DNA of 49,651 nt from JAVBKX01 sp031553835. GTDB lineage: Bacteria; Bacteroidota; Bacteroidia; Bacteroidales; Azobacteroidaceae. The notes beneath the pieces were generated by a model that saw only the letters and a list, made by a program, of their open reading frames with translations, ran no database searches and was not told the origin of the DNA. Of this stretch, positions 1 to 8,204 are shown piece after piece (position 1 is the stretch's first letter; each line of letters begins with the position of its first letter). The stretch lies in the NCBI GenBank assembly GCA_031553835.1, contig JAVBKX010000002.1, forward strand, positions 1-49,651, given 5' to 3'. The translations under genes were made by a program, and so were the position numbers.

Positions 1-2
1 CA

Positions 3-83
3 CTTGCAAACTATGAACACTATGAGTACTATGACGCTGTTCCATATAATAACTTTTCTACAAAGATATTACATTATTTGTAG
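3..83 (+). CDS. Possible 3' end of a protein gene cut by the window start
   Basis: Frame 3 is open from the window edge to a TAG at 81-83 and encodes 26 residues rich in Tyr, Asn and Glu, ending in ILHYL. Composition and codons look protein-like, and the stop lies about 50 bases before the next gene on the same strand. The fragment is too short to name a family, and another frame is also open for a similar length, so this is only a possibility. Confidence 0.25.
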   Translation, partial: LANYEHYEYYDAVPYNNFSTKILHYL

Positions 84-85
84 AA
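56..85. repeat. 9-bp perfect inverted repeat upstream of the FKBP gene
   Basis: TTCTACAAA (56-64) is the exact reverse complement of TTTGTAGAA (77-85), with a 12-base spacer. No T-run follows, so a standard intrinsic terminator is not supported. It may be an operator or an RNA hairpin at the end of the upstream gene. A second short inverted repeat, GCACT-AA-AGTGC, lies just downstream near 97-108. Confidence 0.4.
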
Positions 86-134
86 GCTAAAGCCTTGCAC
101 TAAAGTGCATAGTTTCAACTAACGAACTTTAAAA

Positions 135-641
135 ATGAAAATAATTAATTCGTTGTTTTTGTGCATAATACTCATAAGTAGTCCGGTTCTTTTTCAGGCT
201 TGCGGTGACGACGATGATGATTCTAACAGCGAATGGCGACAACAAAATGAAGACTATTTCGATAGTTTTGCCACGAATCCGGAATATCAAACGGCCGAAA
301 TTCCCGGTGGTCCCGGTTATGTTTATTACAAAATATTACAATCGGGAAATGGGGCAACCCCTGTGGAAGGACAGGATGTCAAAATTCAGGTGATTTACAA
401 AGGCTGGATGATGGATGGAACAGTATTCGACGATTCGAAAGGATATACCCGGACTTTCACCTATCAAAGCGGCAAATTAATTGATGGATGGATGACGGCT
501 CTTGCTTACATGAAAGAAGGAGACAAATGGAATGTGGTGATTCCCTGGACATTGGGGTACGGGCAAAACGACTCCGGTTCCATTCCAGCTTACTCCACAC
601 TTATTTTCGATATAGAATTGGTGAAGGTTACCGGAAACTAA
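135..641 (+). CDS. FKBP-type peptidyl-prolyl cis-trans isomerase, surface lipoprotein
   Basis: This 168-residue protein probably catalyses cis-trans isomerisation of Xaa-Pro bonds in exported proteins. A lipoprotein signal peptide ends with Cys23 in an LFQAC context. Five aspartates follow within the next residues, resembling the acidic lipoprotein export signal of Bacteroidota, so the protein may face the outside of the outer membrane (inferred). Residues about 80-167 form an FKBP domain: VKIQVIYKGWMMDGTVFD, then GWMTAL, a GYG turn, and IPAYSTLIFDIELVKV at the end. The conserved FKBP elements (FD after the first strand, IPxxSTLIFDIELV) are present. The ATG follows an A-rich stretch, normal for this phylum. 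The next gene is convergent. Confidence 0.9.
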   Translation: MKIINSLFLCIILISSPVLFQACGDDDDDSNSEWRQQNEDYFDSFATNPEYQTAEIPGGPGYVYYKILQSGNGATPVEGQDVKIQVIYKGWMMDGTVFDDSKGYTRTFTYQSGKLIDGWMTALAYMKEGDKWNVVIPWTLGYGQNDSGSIPAYSTLIFDIELVKVTGN

Positions 642-686
642 CAGTATAAAATCAGCCAAACCGTGGTTGACTATAAGTATGGTGCG

Positions 687-2594
687 TTATACATGCGATT
701 TCAGGAACAAATCTAATTCTTCATTTTTCTCTAATTTCAATTTTTGTTTCAAGCGGTAGCGAATTTGGTGACCGCTTTTGGGTTCCACATCGAAACAAGT
801 TGCAAAATCTTCGATGGTCATGTCGATTGCAAATGCAATGCAGTGTTTAACAGACAAAAAGGAAAGCTTTTCTCCGGCTTTTTCTTCTAATTGTAACAAA
901 AAATCATCGTTTATTTGGTTGATTTTGTCAATATATATTTTTGAAGCTCCTTTTATACAAACCATTCGGTCTATTGTTTTCTTCAAATCATTTTTGAACG
1001 GTTTAACTAAAGTATCGTCATCTTTTTTTGCATCAATAGTTTTAAATTTATTTATCATATCGCTATAAGCGACCAATTGTTGATCCAATTTTTCTTTTTC
1101 TAACTTCAAAGATTCCAATTCGACTTCTTTTCCTTCAATTTCCAAATCTTTGATTTGCAACTCCATGAGCGCTTCATATTTTTTCAGTTCAGCATTATTT
1201 GCCTGCTCTTCGCGGAGTTGAGCCAACATCTGAGCTTCTTCTTTTTCCATCTGTTGTATATAAATCCGGTCGGCATCTTCTTTTCTTTTTTGCCTGTATC
1301 GAAGAATAATAAATAGTAATATAATTACAATCAATATTGAAAGGCCAAGATACAATTTCTTGATTTTGTTCTGATATTGGGTTTCCTCGGTCAATTGCTG
1401 TATAGCCTGTTCTTTTTTGGCAACGTCGAATTCTGTTTGCATTCTTTGCATGATTTCGTTCAAGTTTTTATCATGTAGTTTAGATTCGTATTCTGATTCT
1501 ATTTTTTTGTACTCCAAAGATTTACTTAAATTTCCTTTCTTTTCACAGATGTCGGATAAGGCGCCAAAACAACACATTATTTCATATAATTCAGGATAAG
1601 AATTATCCAGTAAAATTTCTAATTGTCTGTTAAATTCCATTTCTGCTTCATCTAATGCATTCTTTTTAAGAAAATACATTCCTAAAATTCCATGACAACG
1701 CGCCTGAAGATTTTTATCATTCGGGTTTTTCAATGCCAATGCATTATCTACATAATATTTGACGGAATCTAATTTTTCATACAAGTAAATTTTCGCCATA
1801 TACATATAATTATACGCCACCTGATGATCTTCTCCTGTTATTTTTTGTTCTGCGGATAAATAAGTGTGGATCGCTTCCATGTTACAGATTTTCATCGAAT
1901 CAATATAGTTTGTATGGCTTGTATCTCTTTCATACAACATTTCATAATATTGCGCTTTCACAGAATTGGTTAAAATAAAAGAATACGCTGTTCCTATTTC
2001 TGCCGTTAACGTTTCCATCTTGAATATCAAATTTTTCAGACCTGTCAGATCGCGTTGAACAACATAATAAGAAGCCAACGAATACATAATTTCTATTAAC
2101 AGTGGAGCTTTTGTTCCGTTTTGTTCAAAATAAGTCAATGCTTGATAGTAATGCCAGTGCGATTTTTCCGGATCAGCTACATTGGCATATAATTGTCCCG
2201 CTGTGTAATGCAGAACGCCCAATATATTTTTATTTTCTATTTGATTTTCGTAAACAAAAGCGCTATCCAAATATAGCTTAGCTGTATCAAAACGGAAGTC
2301 AAGGGAATAAAAAACAGAGATTAAAGAATATAATTTTGCCAACATTGATTTATCTTTCTCAACTTTTGCTTCCGGAATCAAAGAATTACAGATATTTATT
2401 TGGTGTTCTCGCGATAAATATTCAATATCAGCAGTCATAAAATAACGCTGTTGAAATGGTATTTCTTTGTTGTTCATAATTTTCCGGATAGAATCATAAG
2501 CAACAATTTCGCTTTGATCAAGAAGTTGAATATTTTCGCTAAAGCAATACAATGTTGACAATAAAAAAGTAAAAGAGAATAATAGTTTTTTCAT
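687..2594 (-). CDS. TPR / transmembrane / coiled-coil protein with a C-terminal HTH-like domain (regulator)
   Basis: The 635-residue protein begins with a signal peptide (about 1-19). A region of tetratricopeptide-like helices runs from about 50 to 370, followed by one membrane helix near 412-432 and a Glu/Lys/Gln-rich coiled coil to about 530. The final 60 residues look helical and contain the pattern FATCFDVEPKSGHQIRYRLKQKL, resembling a helix-turn-helix DNA-binding segment. Bacteroidota encode many such one-piece sensors with periplasmic TPRs and a cytoplasmic DNA-binding tail. Ligand and target are unknown. It has its own promoter at 2644-2674 and is divergent from the structured RNA and surface cluster, which makes that cluster a plausible but unproven target. 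Confidence 0.75.
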   Translation of the reverse strand: MKKLLFSFTFLLSTLYCFSENIQLLDQSEIVAYDSIRKIMNNKEIPFQQRYFMTADIEYLSREHQINICNSLIPEAKVEKDKSMLAKLYSLISVFYSLDFRFDTAKLYLDSAFVYENQIENKNILGVLHYTAGQLYANVADPEKSHWHYYQALTYFEQNGTKAPLLIEIMYSLASYYVVQRDLTGLKNLIFKMETLTAEIGTAYSFILTNSVKAQYYEMLYERDTSHTNYIDSMKICNMEAIHTYLSAEQKITGEDHQVAYNYMYMAKIYLYEKLDSVKYYVDNALALKNPNDKNLQARCHGILGMYFLKKNALDEAEMEFNRQLEILLDNSYPELYEIMCCFGALSDICEKKGNLSKSLEYKKIESEYESKLHDKNLNEIMQRMQTEFDVAKKEQAIQQLTEETQYQNKIKKLYLGLSILIVIILLFIILRYRQKRKEDADRIYIQQMEKEEAQMLAQLREEQANNAELKKYEALMELQIKDLEIEGKEVELESLKLEKEKLDQQLVAYSDMINKFKTIDAKKDDDTLVKPFKNDLKKTIDRMVCIKGASKIYIDKINQINDDFLLQLEEKAGEKLSFLSVKHCIAFAIDMTIEDFATCFDVEPKSGHQIRYRLKQKLKLEKNEELDLFLKSHV

Positions 2595-2643
2595 AAAAAT
2601 GGATATATTGAATAATTGATTGTAACACGATAATTACTTATTG

Positions 2644-2674
2644 CAAAAATACGATAAGAAAATAAATTTACAAA
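2644..2674 (-). promoter_or_regulatory. Bacteroidota-type promoter of the TPR/HTH regulator
   Basis: Read on the minus strand, TTTG (2671-2674) is followed after 19 bases by TATTTTTG (2644-2651), matching the -33 TTTG / -7 TAnnTTTG consensus with normal spacing. Transcription would start near 2637, leaving a leader of about 40 bases before the ATG at 2594. Confidence 0.75.
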
Positions 2675-2870
2675 TAATGAAATAAAAATTGGACAATAAA
2701 ATATCCACCACAAACAGCAGGTAAATTGTGAAAATAATTCCATACAACTCTCAATTTCCCTTTTTTTGAAAAGAATATGCTGTTTGTAGAGATTTGTAGA
2801 GATTCAATAAAATCGGATTTAATAGATTTGCAGCCTGTTTCAAGATTAAAGTCAAAAAACAATTCGAATT
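2675..2870. other. Intergenic stretch without recognised gene
   Basis: These roughly 200 bases lie between two divergent promoters. A short direct repeat (TGTAGAGATT twice in a row) occurs near 2785-2805. The open frame present on the minus strand has an unconvincing composition and overlaps the regulator promoter. No other structure was seen. Confidence 0.5.
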
Positions 2871-2871
2871 A

Positions 2872-2903
2872 TTTGTAAAGCACAAGGCTTTCGTTTATAT
2901 TTG
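2872..2903 (+). promoter_or_regulatory. Strong Bacteroidota-type promoter of the structured RNA
   Basis: TTTG (2872-2875), a 20-base spacer, then TATATTTG (2896-2903) match the -33/-7 consensus of the phylum's housekeeping sigma factor. The predicted start, near 2908-2910, coincides with the first base of a 7-bp hairpin, which supports both calls. Confidence 0.8.
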
Positions 2904-2907
2904 CAAC

Positions 2908-3144
2908 GATTCCATTTTTATTTAAAGCGTTAAATAGTGGAATCATACATTTGATTGAATAACGAAAGCGTTTTCGACATTACCCTAAGTTTCAAAAATC
3001 TCCAAATTTTTTTAATTCCGCAAGGGTAATAGCAACAAGCGCTCACGTCTGTTATATATAATAGGCGTGAGGCTGTTGTTTATCTGCGGAATGGTGTTTG
3101 GAGATACCTTGAAACGGATATAACGACAGTTTCACGCTTTTTTT
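2908..3144 (+). ncRNA. Structured RNA of about 237 nt: candidate 6S-like RNA or attenuator leader
   Basis: The transcript would start right after a consensus promoter and end at a terminator. A 5' hairpin pairs GATTCCA (2908-2914) with TGGAATC (2938-2944), with an inner ATTTAA/TTAAAT. A long nested helix follows: GTTTCAA plus ATCTCCAAA (2989-3006) with TTTGGAGAT plus TTGAAAC (3097-3115), ATTCCGCA (3015-3022) with TGCGGAAT (3085-3092), and CTCACG (3042-3047) with CGTGAG (3066-3071). ATTACCCT (2979-2986) can pair exactly with AGGGTAAT (3023-3030), forming a pseudoknot or an alternative fold. The long interrupted hairpin, promoter and terminator recall the Bacteroidales-1/6S-like RNAs. Alternatively it is a cis-regulatory leader for the genes downstream. 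The family assignment is inference; the pairing is directly visible. Confidence 0.7.
3110..3144 (+). terminator. Intrinsic terminator whose left arm is shared with the RNA's basal stem
   Basis: TGAAAC (3110-3115) and GTTTCA (3129-3134) form a hairpin followed, after CGC, by seven T (3138-3144). The left arm is the same sequence that closes the basal helix with GTTTCA at 2989-2994, so the two structures exclude each other. The hairpin is only 6 bp with a 13-base loop and so is of modest strength. Confidence 0.5.
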
Positions 3145-3265
3145 ATTTTAAAAATTTCACACAACAAAAACGAGATTAATAAAAGAAAAAGAAATTTTTT
3201 GTTAAACTTGATGAACTTGTCGCCAGTAGATTAACTTTTTATATTAACAAACAATTATTTTAAAA

Positions 3266-3400
3266 ATGAAAACAATCAGATTGATTTTTGCAACAATGAT
3301 TGCATGTGCTTTTATCGGTTTTACAACCTCTCGTTCTTATAAATTCGCCAAAGAAGGTACAATTTATGAAGGGTTCAGGAATCTGCCATACATAAATTAA
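3266..3400 (+). CDS. Small secreted or membrane peptide, 44 residues
   Basis: A short frame starts at an ATG preceded by TTTTAAAA, the A/T-rich context usual for starts here. It begins MKTIRLIFATMIACAFIGFT, a good signal peptide or membrane anchor, followed by a short basic and aromatic tail ending in PYIN and a TAA. It lies between the structured RNA and the first beta-helix gene, on the same strand. No family was recognised. The charged start, hydrophobic core and position argue for a real gene, perhaps a remnant of a longer secreted protein. Confidence 0.5.
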   Translation: MKTIRLIFATMIACAFIGFTTSRSYKFAKEGTIYEGFRNLPYIN

Positions 3401-3460
3401 AGCAAATCAGCACTATAACAAAAAGATCACAATTTTAATAATTTATAAATTTATTCAGAC

Positions 3461-4519
3461 ATGAAAAAATATCTATTCTCAGTTAGTTTATTAGTTCTAT
3501 TTATCTTAATCGGAAATTATGCAAAAGCACAAGTGTTTGTTGTGGAAAATGCCAGTGAAACAAAAACGTACAAAACATTAGAAGAAGCCGTTGCTGCGGC
3601 AAAAGGAGGTGATAATATATATGTCCCCGGAGGAGTGCACCATATTGAAGGAACATGGCGGGGATATGATGGACGGGGAACTTTCAAAAATACCCTGGCA
3701 ATCACAAAGCCTGTGAATATTATGGGCGCCGGTTACTACGACGGAGGAGAAAGCAGTAAAATTGCCGGAAAATTAGTTTTTACAAAAAAAGCAACCGGAG
3801 CATTAGTCAGTGGTATTCTTTTTAATGATATGATTTATATCGACAGTATTTCCAATATGACTATCAATCGGTGTGGTTTTTTGGATGATTTTCGCATGTC
3901 CGGAGTTGGCGGATATAATCTCATTAATGAATGTGAGTTTTCTGACGAAATTAACATACAAGGCATTTCAGGTGCTGTTGCAAAATTGACTGCCTCGTTT
4001 ACAAAAAACATCATTAAAAAATATACTTCATATTTACAATCCTGTACATTTAAAAATAATATTTTCTTGAATGGTGAAGGATATTTTTTGGAAAGATCAG
4101 GTAATTGCACGTATGAAAACAACATATTCTATTTTAATAAAAATGAAGAATTTGATTATAATTATGAATATGGTAGTTATCTGCCAACTAATTCCACATT
4201 TAAAAACAATCTTTTTATTGGGGGACATTTCAAGCAGGATATCTCATACAATAATACTTTCTTGAACAATATTGTAGATCAAAAATTTTCAACTGTTTTT
4301 GTCAATGGCAATGGAGGTGATTATCACTTAAAAGCAACTTGCCTTGGTAAAAACGCAGGAACAGACGGGACTGATGTTGGTCTGTACGGCACTACAATGC
4401 CTTTCAAAGAAAACAGGGTTCCTTCCAATCCGCATTTTATAGTAAAAAGCATTGCCACGGAAACCGACCAAAATCAACAATTGCCGGTTTACCTTAAAAT
4501 TGAAGCACAAGAGAGATAA
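3461..4519 (+). CDS. Secreted right-handed beta-helix protein
   Basis: The 352-residue protein has a signal peptide (about 1-23, ending AKA-Q). The start region, YKTLEEAVAAAKGGDNIYVPGG, is the typical opening of parallel beta-helix proteins of the pectate-lyase/NosD type. Many short Asn-rich strands follow (NNIF, NNTFLNNI and similar), the usual rungs of such a helix, and a segment GLYGTTMPF occurs near the end. No catalytic motif of a polysaccharide lyase was recognised, so it may bind or degrade glycans, or act as a structural surface protein. It lacks a T9SS sorting domain. It precedes the BIG2 protein by 18 bases and resembles the gene at 8205. Confidence 0.75.
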   Translation: MKKYLFSVSLLVLFILIGNYAKAQVFVVENASETKTYKTLEEAVAAAKGGDNIYVPGGVHHIEGTWRGYDGRGTFKNTLAITKPVNIMGAGYYDGGESSKIAGKLVFTKKATGALVSGILFNDMIYIDSISNMTINRCGFLDDFRMSGVGGYNLINECEFSDEINIQGISGAVAKLTASFTKNIIKKYTSYLQSCTFKNNIFLNGEGYFLERSGNCTYENNIFYFNKNEEFDYNYEYGSYLPTNSTFKNNLFIGGHFKQDISYNNTFLNNIVDQKFSTVFVNGNGGDYHLKATCLGKNAGTDGTDVGLYGTTMPFKENRVPSNPHFIVKSIATETDQNQQLPVYLKIEAQER

Positions 4520-4537
4520 TATAAAAAAGGAAAAGGA

Positions 4538-7500
4538 ATGAAATATCTTAAACGTACTTTTCTTTTACTGCTTCTTACTTGCATAGGTGTCGGAATAAAT
4601 GCGCAATCAGTTCAATTGCTTGAATATTGGTTTGATGATGATATTACGGCAAAACAGCATTATACACCGGGTTCTTCAGGGAAAGTAACCAATATTACTT
4701 CTGCAATTATTCAAACCGCAAATATTACTGAAGGCATGCATGCCCTGCATATACGGGCAAAAGATAGTAAAGGAGAATGGAGTGTTGCACACTCCCAGAA
4801 TTTTTATAAATATAAGGGATCCGGTTACGGATTACGGATAACCGGAGTAGAGTACTGGCTAAATGACCTATATTCCGAAAGAAAATTTCAGGATACAGAG
4901 TCAGATGCGTCATCGGTTATCCTGCGTACTATTGATTTGGAAGGTTATACTCCCGGTTTTTATATGTTCAATCTTAGAGCACAGGATAGTCGTGGATTTT
5001 GGAGCATTGCCCATTCATTTCCCGTATTTAAAACCGAAACTGCAGGAGGAAAATTTGCAATTACAAGTATAGAATACTGGTTGAATGATGATTATTCCAA
5101 TAAACAAATACAAGCAGTAAATGCATCAGAACCAATTGCAATGCTGACAGGTATCGATATGAAAAATATTGCCACCGGATTTCATTTGTTGAATTATCGG
5201 GCTAAGGATAGTCGCGGTTTATGGAGTGTAGTTCACTCTCAACCGGTTTATAAATGCCCGGGATCTGAAGGGATACTCAGAATTACAGAAATTGAATATT
5301 GGTTGAATGATAGCATTAATAATAAAAAAAGCCAGACAATAGAATCGACAGGGTCAATTGCTTTGTTGGAACACATTGATTTATCGGGAGTTGAAAGTGG
5401 TCTTTACACGCTCAATTTCAGGATTAAAGACAGTCGTGGTCTTTGGAGTGTCGTACATTCCCAGTCTTTCTACGCGAATACTGCATTTGCCGGTGGCTCC
5501 AATAAAATCGACGCCTACCGCTATTGGTACGATGCTGATTTTGACTTGCACGAACTGGTCGTGTTGGATACCCCGGTCAATCCATACGAACTGGAAACCA
5601 ATTGGGTGCTACCAATTGATTTTAAAGAGAGTGAAACACACACTTTCCATATTCAGTTTCGCGATTTGGCAGGAAAATGGAGTGACGTGGCGACTAATAA
5701 ATTTAAAATTACTCCACCGGTTGCCGTTGAAAGTATCAGTTTGAACAAAACAAGTACAACTATACTTACCGGCGGTAGCGAAACATTGAGTTATATCATT
5801 AACCCTGGCAATGCCAGCAACCGGAATGTAAGATGGAGTACCAACAATGAACAAGTAGCCGTTGTTGATGATGGCGTGGTACATGCCATCAGCAATGGAA
5901 CAGCTATCATTACTGTTACCTCCGAAGACGGCAATAAAACGGCAAATTGTATAGTCACGGTCGAAACATTGGTTGTGCCCGTTGCGTCTATTAACATGAA
6001 CAAATCGGCAACAAGCCTGTTTATCGGAAATTCGGAGATGCTGACTTACTCTGTCAGTCCCGAAAATGCAACCAATCAGAATGCGACTTGGAGCAGCAGC
6101 AATGAAAATGTGGCAACGGTAGAAAATGGTGTGATAACTACCATAGCCGTAGGAACAGCAATAATTACTGTCACTACCGAAGATGGTGCAAAAACTTCTC
6201 AATGTACGGTTACCGTCAACCCATATAACGTAACAGGAATCTCGTTAAGCAAAACAAGCGCGAACATACCTGTCGGCGGAAACGAAACATTGGCTTATAC
6301 CATTAGTCCTGAAAATGCAACCAACCGGAATGCAACTTGGAGCAGCAGCAATGAAAGTGTGGCTACAGTAGAAAATGGTGTAATCAACGCTATCAGCATA
6401 GGAACGGCTGTAATTACCGTAACTTCCGAAGATGGCAGCAAAACGGCTCATTGCAACATTACAGTGCTGCCGGTTGAAGTGGAAAGCATCAGCCTGAACA
6501 AAACGACCGCCAGTTTGATTATCGGTGAGGAAGAAACATTGACTTATACGGTCTATCCGCGCACCGCAACCAATCAGAATGCCGTTTGGAGCAGCAGCAA
6601 TGAAAGCGTTGCAACGGTTGAAAATGGCGTTGTAAATGCTATCAGCGTTGGAGAGGCTGTAATTACCATAACTTCTGAAAACGGGAATAAAACAGCCAGT
6701 TGTACGATTACCGTTCTACCTATCCAGGTGGAAAGTATCAACCTGAACAAAACAACCGTCAGTTTGATTGCCGGAGAAAACGAGACATTGACTTATACAA
6801 TCAATCCGGGCAATGCGACTAATCAGCATGTAATTTGGAGTAGCGATAATGCAAGTGTCGCGATGGTCGAAAATGGTGTTGTAAGCGCTATCAGCGCCGG
6901 CTCTGCAATCATTACTGTTACTTCTGAAGACGGCAATAAAACGGCAAATTGTTTGGTAAATGTTGAACCGTTAATCATTCCTGTTATTTCAATTCGTTTG
7001 AATAAACCGGAAATGAGTTTATTTACCGGTGAAAGCGAAATATTGACTTACACAATCGATCCAAGTGATGCAACCAATCAGAACGTTATTTGGCACAGCA
7101 GTGATGAAAGCGTTGCGACGGTCCACAATGGATTAGTAACAGCCCTTACTCCCGGTACTGCTACCATTACGGTAACAGCCGAAGGTGACAATATTTTTGA
7201 TCAATCTGTGGTTACTGTTCATAAGATTGTCCAATATAACGTAGAATATTTCTTCGATGCGGATCCGGGCTTTGGTAAAGCTACAGGGATTGCGGATGAC
7301 AATGTTCAACTTGTTTCCGAAACAGCAAACGAAACAATCGAGTCGGTCAGCTTTAATACTCCTATAAAAAATCTGAATGACGGTTTGCATACTTTGTATG
7401 TAAGGGCAAAAAACAGCAAAGGCTGGTCTCAGACACAAATCCGCACGTTTATGAAAGCGAGCTTAGCAGCTGAATCCGGATTAAATATCGAGCATGTCGA

Positions 7501-8188
7501 ATATTTCATTGATACAGATCCTGGTTATGGCAAGGGAATTTCTACCGGTTTAGGCGAAAATAACGGTGTTTATGCTTTCAATGTGGACATGCATCCGCTC
7601 GCTGATGGTTTCCATACCCTTTATGCGAGAGCGCGCAACGTGGAAGGTAACTGGTCGTCGGTAATGAACCGGACATTTGTAAAAATGATTTTACCTTCCG
7701 ACCTCGCTGCGGGAATAAAAGCGGTGGAATATTACTTAGATACTGATCCGGGAACAGGGAAAGGCGGCAATGTGCCATTCCATGCCGATAGGACGGATAT
7801 CAACTTTACTGTTGATCTGAACAATGTGGCATACGGCGAACATACGCTTTATCTCCGTATTCTCAATCATCTCGATCAGTGGGAAGCTGCCGGAAGCCAT
7901 ACATTTACATTAATTGGAGTACCCGATGGAATCGATGAAACGGATGCCGCCAATGAACTGGCAATCTATCCCAATCCGGTATCGGAATTTTTGTTTATCA
8001 AAAATGAAAATCACATTATAAAAAGTGTGGAAATTATTGATACAAAAGGGCACACGGTATTCATGCAGCATATTCAGGAAAGTAATATCATTACTATTCC
8101 GGTCTATGATTACGTGAAAGGTGTGTTTATTGTAAAAATACATACCCATTCGGGAAATGTTCGCGAATTAAAAATGATAAAAAAATAA
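4538..8188 (+). CDS. Large BIG2-repeat surface protein with T9SS sorting domain
   Basis: The 1216-residue protein has a signal peptide (1-22, ending INA-Q). Five repeats of roughly 70-100 residues follow (to about 390), each with an EYW-x-D start and an RAKDSRGLWSVVHS-like end. Six bacterial Ig-like BIG2 domains of about 82 residues start near 395, 480, 564, 646, 729 and 813, with hallmarks such as SLNKTS, WSSSNESVATVENG and ITVTSEDG. Three further repeats (EYFFDADPG ... LYVRA) span about 897-1120. The last 85 residues, with IYPNPVSEF and a terminal LKMIKK, form a type A T9SS sorting domain. It is therefore probably exported across the outer membrane and fixed to the surface as an adhesin or scaffold. 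Its ligand is unknown. Flanking beta-helix genes suggest one functional unit. Confidence 0.85.
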   Translation: MKYLKRTFLLLLLTCIGVGINAQSVQLLEYWFDDDITAKQHYTPGSSGKVTNITSAIIQTANITEGMHALHIRAKDSKGEWSVAHSQNFYKYKGSGYGLRITGVEYWLNDLYSERKFQDTESDASSVILRTIDLEGYTPGFYMFNLRAQDSRGFWSIAHSFPVFKTETAGGKFAITSIEYWLNDDYSNKQIQAVNASEPIAMLTGIDMKNIATGFHLLNYRAKDSRGLWSVVHSQPVYKCPGSEGILRITEIEYWLNDSINNKKSQTIESTGSIALLEHIDLSGVESGLYTLNFRIKDSRGLWSVVHSQSFYANTAFAGGSNKIDAYRYWYDADFDLHELVVLDTPVNPYELETNWVLPIDFKESETHTFHIQFRDLAGKWSDVATNKFKITPPVAVESISLNKTSTTILTGGSETLSYIINPGNASNRNVRWSTNNEQVAVVDDGVVHAISNGTAIITVTSEDGNKTANCIVTVETLVVPVASINMNKSATSLFIGNSEMLTYSVSPENATNQNATWSSSNENVATVENGVITTIAVGTAIITVTTEDGAKTSQCTVTVNPYNVTGISLSKTSANIPVGGNETLAYTISPENATNRNATWSSSNESVATVENGVINAISIGTAVITVTSEDGSKTAHCNITVLPVEVESISLNKTTASLIIGEEETLTYTVYPRTATNQNAVWSSSNESVATVENGVVNAISVGEAVITITSENGNKTASCTITVLPIQVESINLNKTTVSLIAGENETLTYTINPGNATNQHVIWSSDNASVAMVENGVVSAISAGSAIITVTSEDGNKTANCLVNVEPLIIPVISIRLNKPEMSLFTGESEILTYTIDPSDATNQNVIWHSSDESVATVHNGLVTALTPGTATITVTAEGDNIFDQSVVTVHKIVQYNVEYFFDADPGFGKATGIADDNVQLVSETANETIESVSFNTPIKNLNDGLHTLYVRAKNSKGWSQTQIRTFMKASLAAESGLNIEHVEYFIDTDPGYGKGISTGLGENNGVYAFNVDMHPLADGFHTLYARARNVEGNWSSVMNRTFVKMILPSDLAAGIKAVEYYLDTDPGTGKGGNVPFHADRTDINFTVDLNNVAYGEHTLYLRILNHLDQWEAAGSHTFTLIGVPDGIDETDAANELAIYPNPVSEFLFIKNENHIIKSVEIIDTKGHTVFMQHIQESNIITIPVYDYVKGVFIVKIHTHSGNVRELKMIKK

Positions 8189-8204
8189 AACAAATTTTAC
8201 CATC

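Noticed and set aside
2668..2862. 64-codon frame on the minus strand in the 2.6-2.9 kb spacer
   Set aside because: It overlaps the regulator promoter, has an implausible mix of aromatic residues and no supported start context.
5609..6202. Long open frame on the minus strand opposite the BIG2 repeats
   Set aside because: It is the reverse of a repeated coding sequence: Ser/Cys/Tyr-rich, no domain, and it mirrors the repeat period of the real gene.
5722..7219. Regular repeat of about 250 bases that could suggest a CRISPR or satellite array
   Set aside because: The units are in-frame BIG2 domains within one open frame; unit size and divergence do not fit CRISPR.
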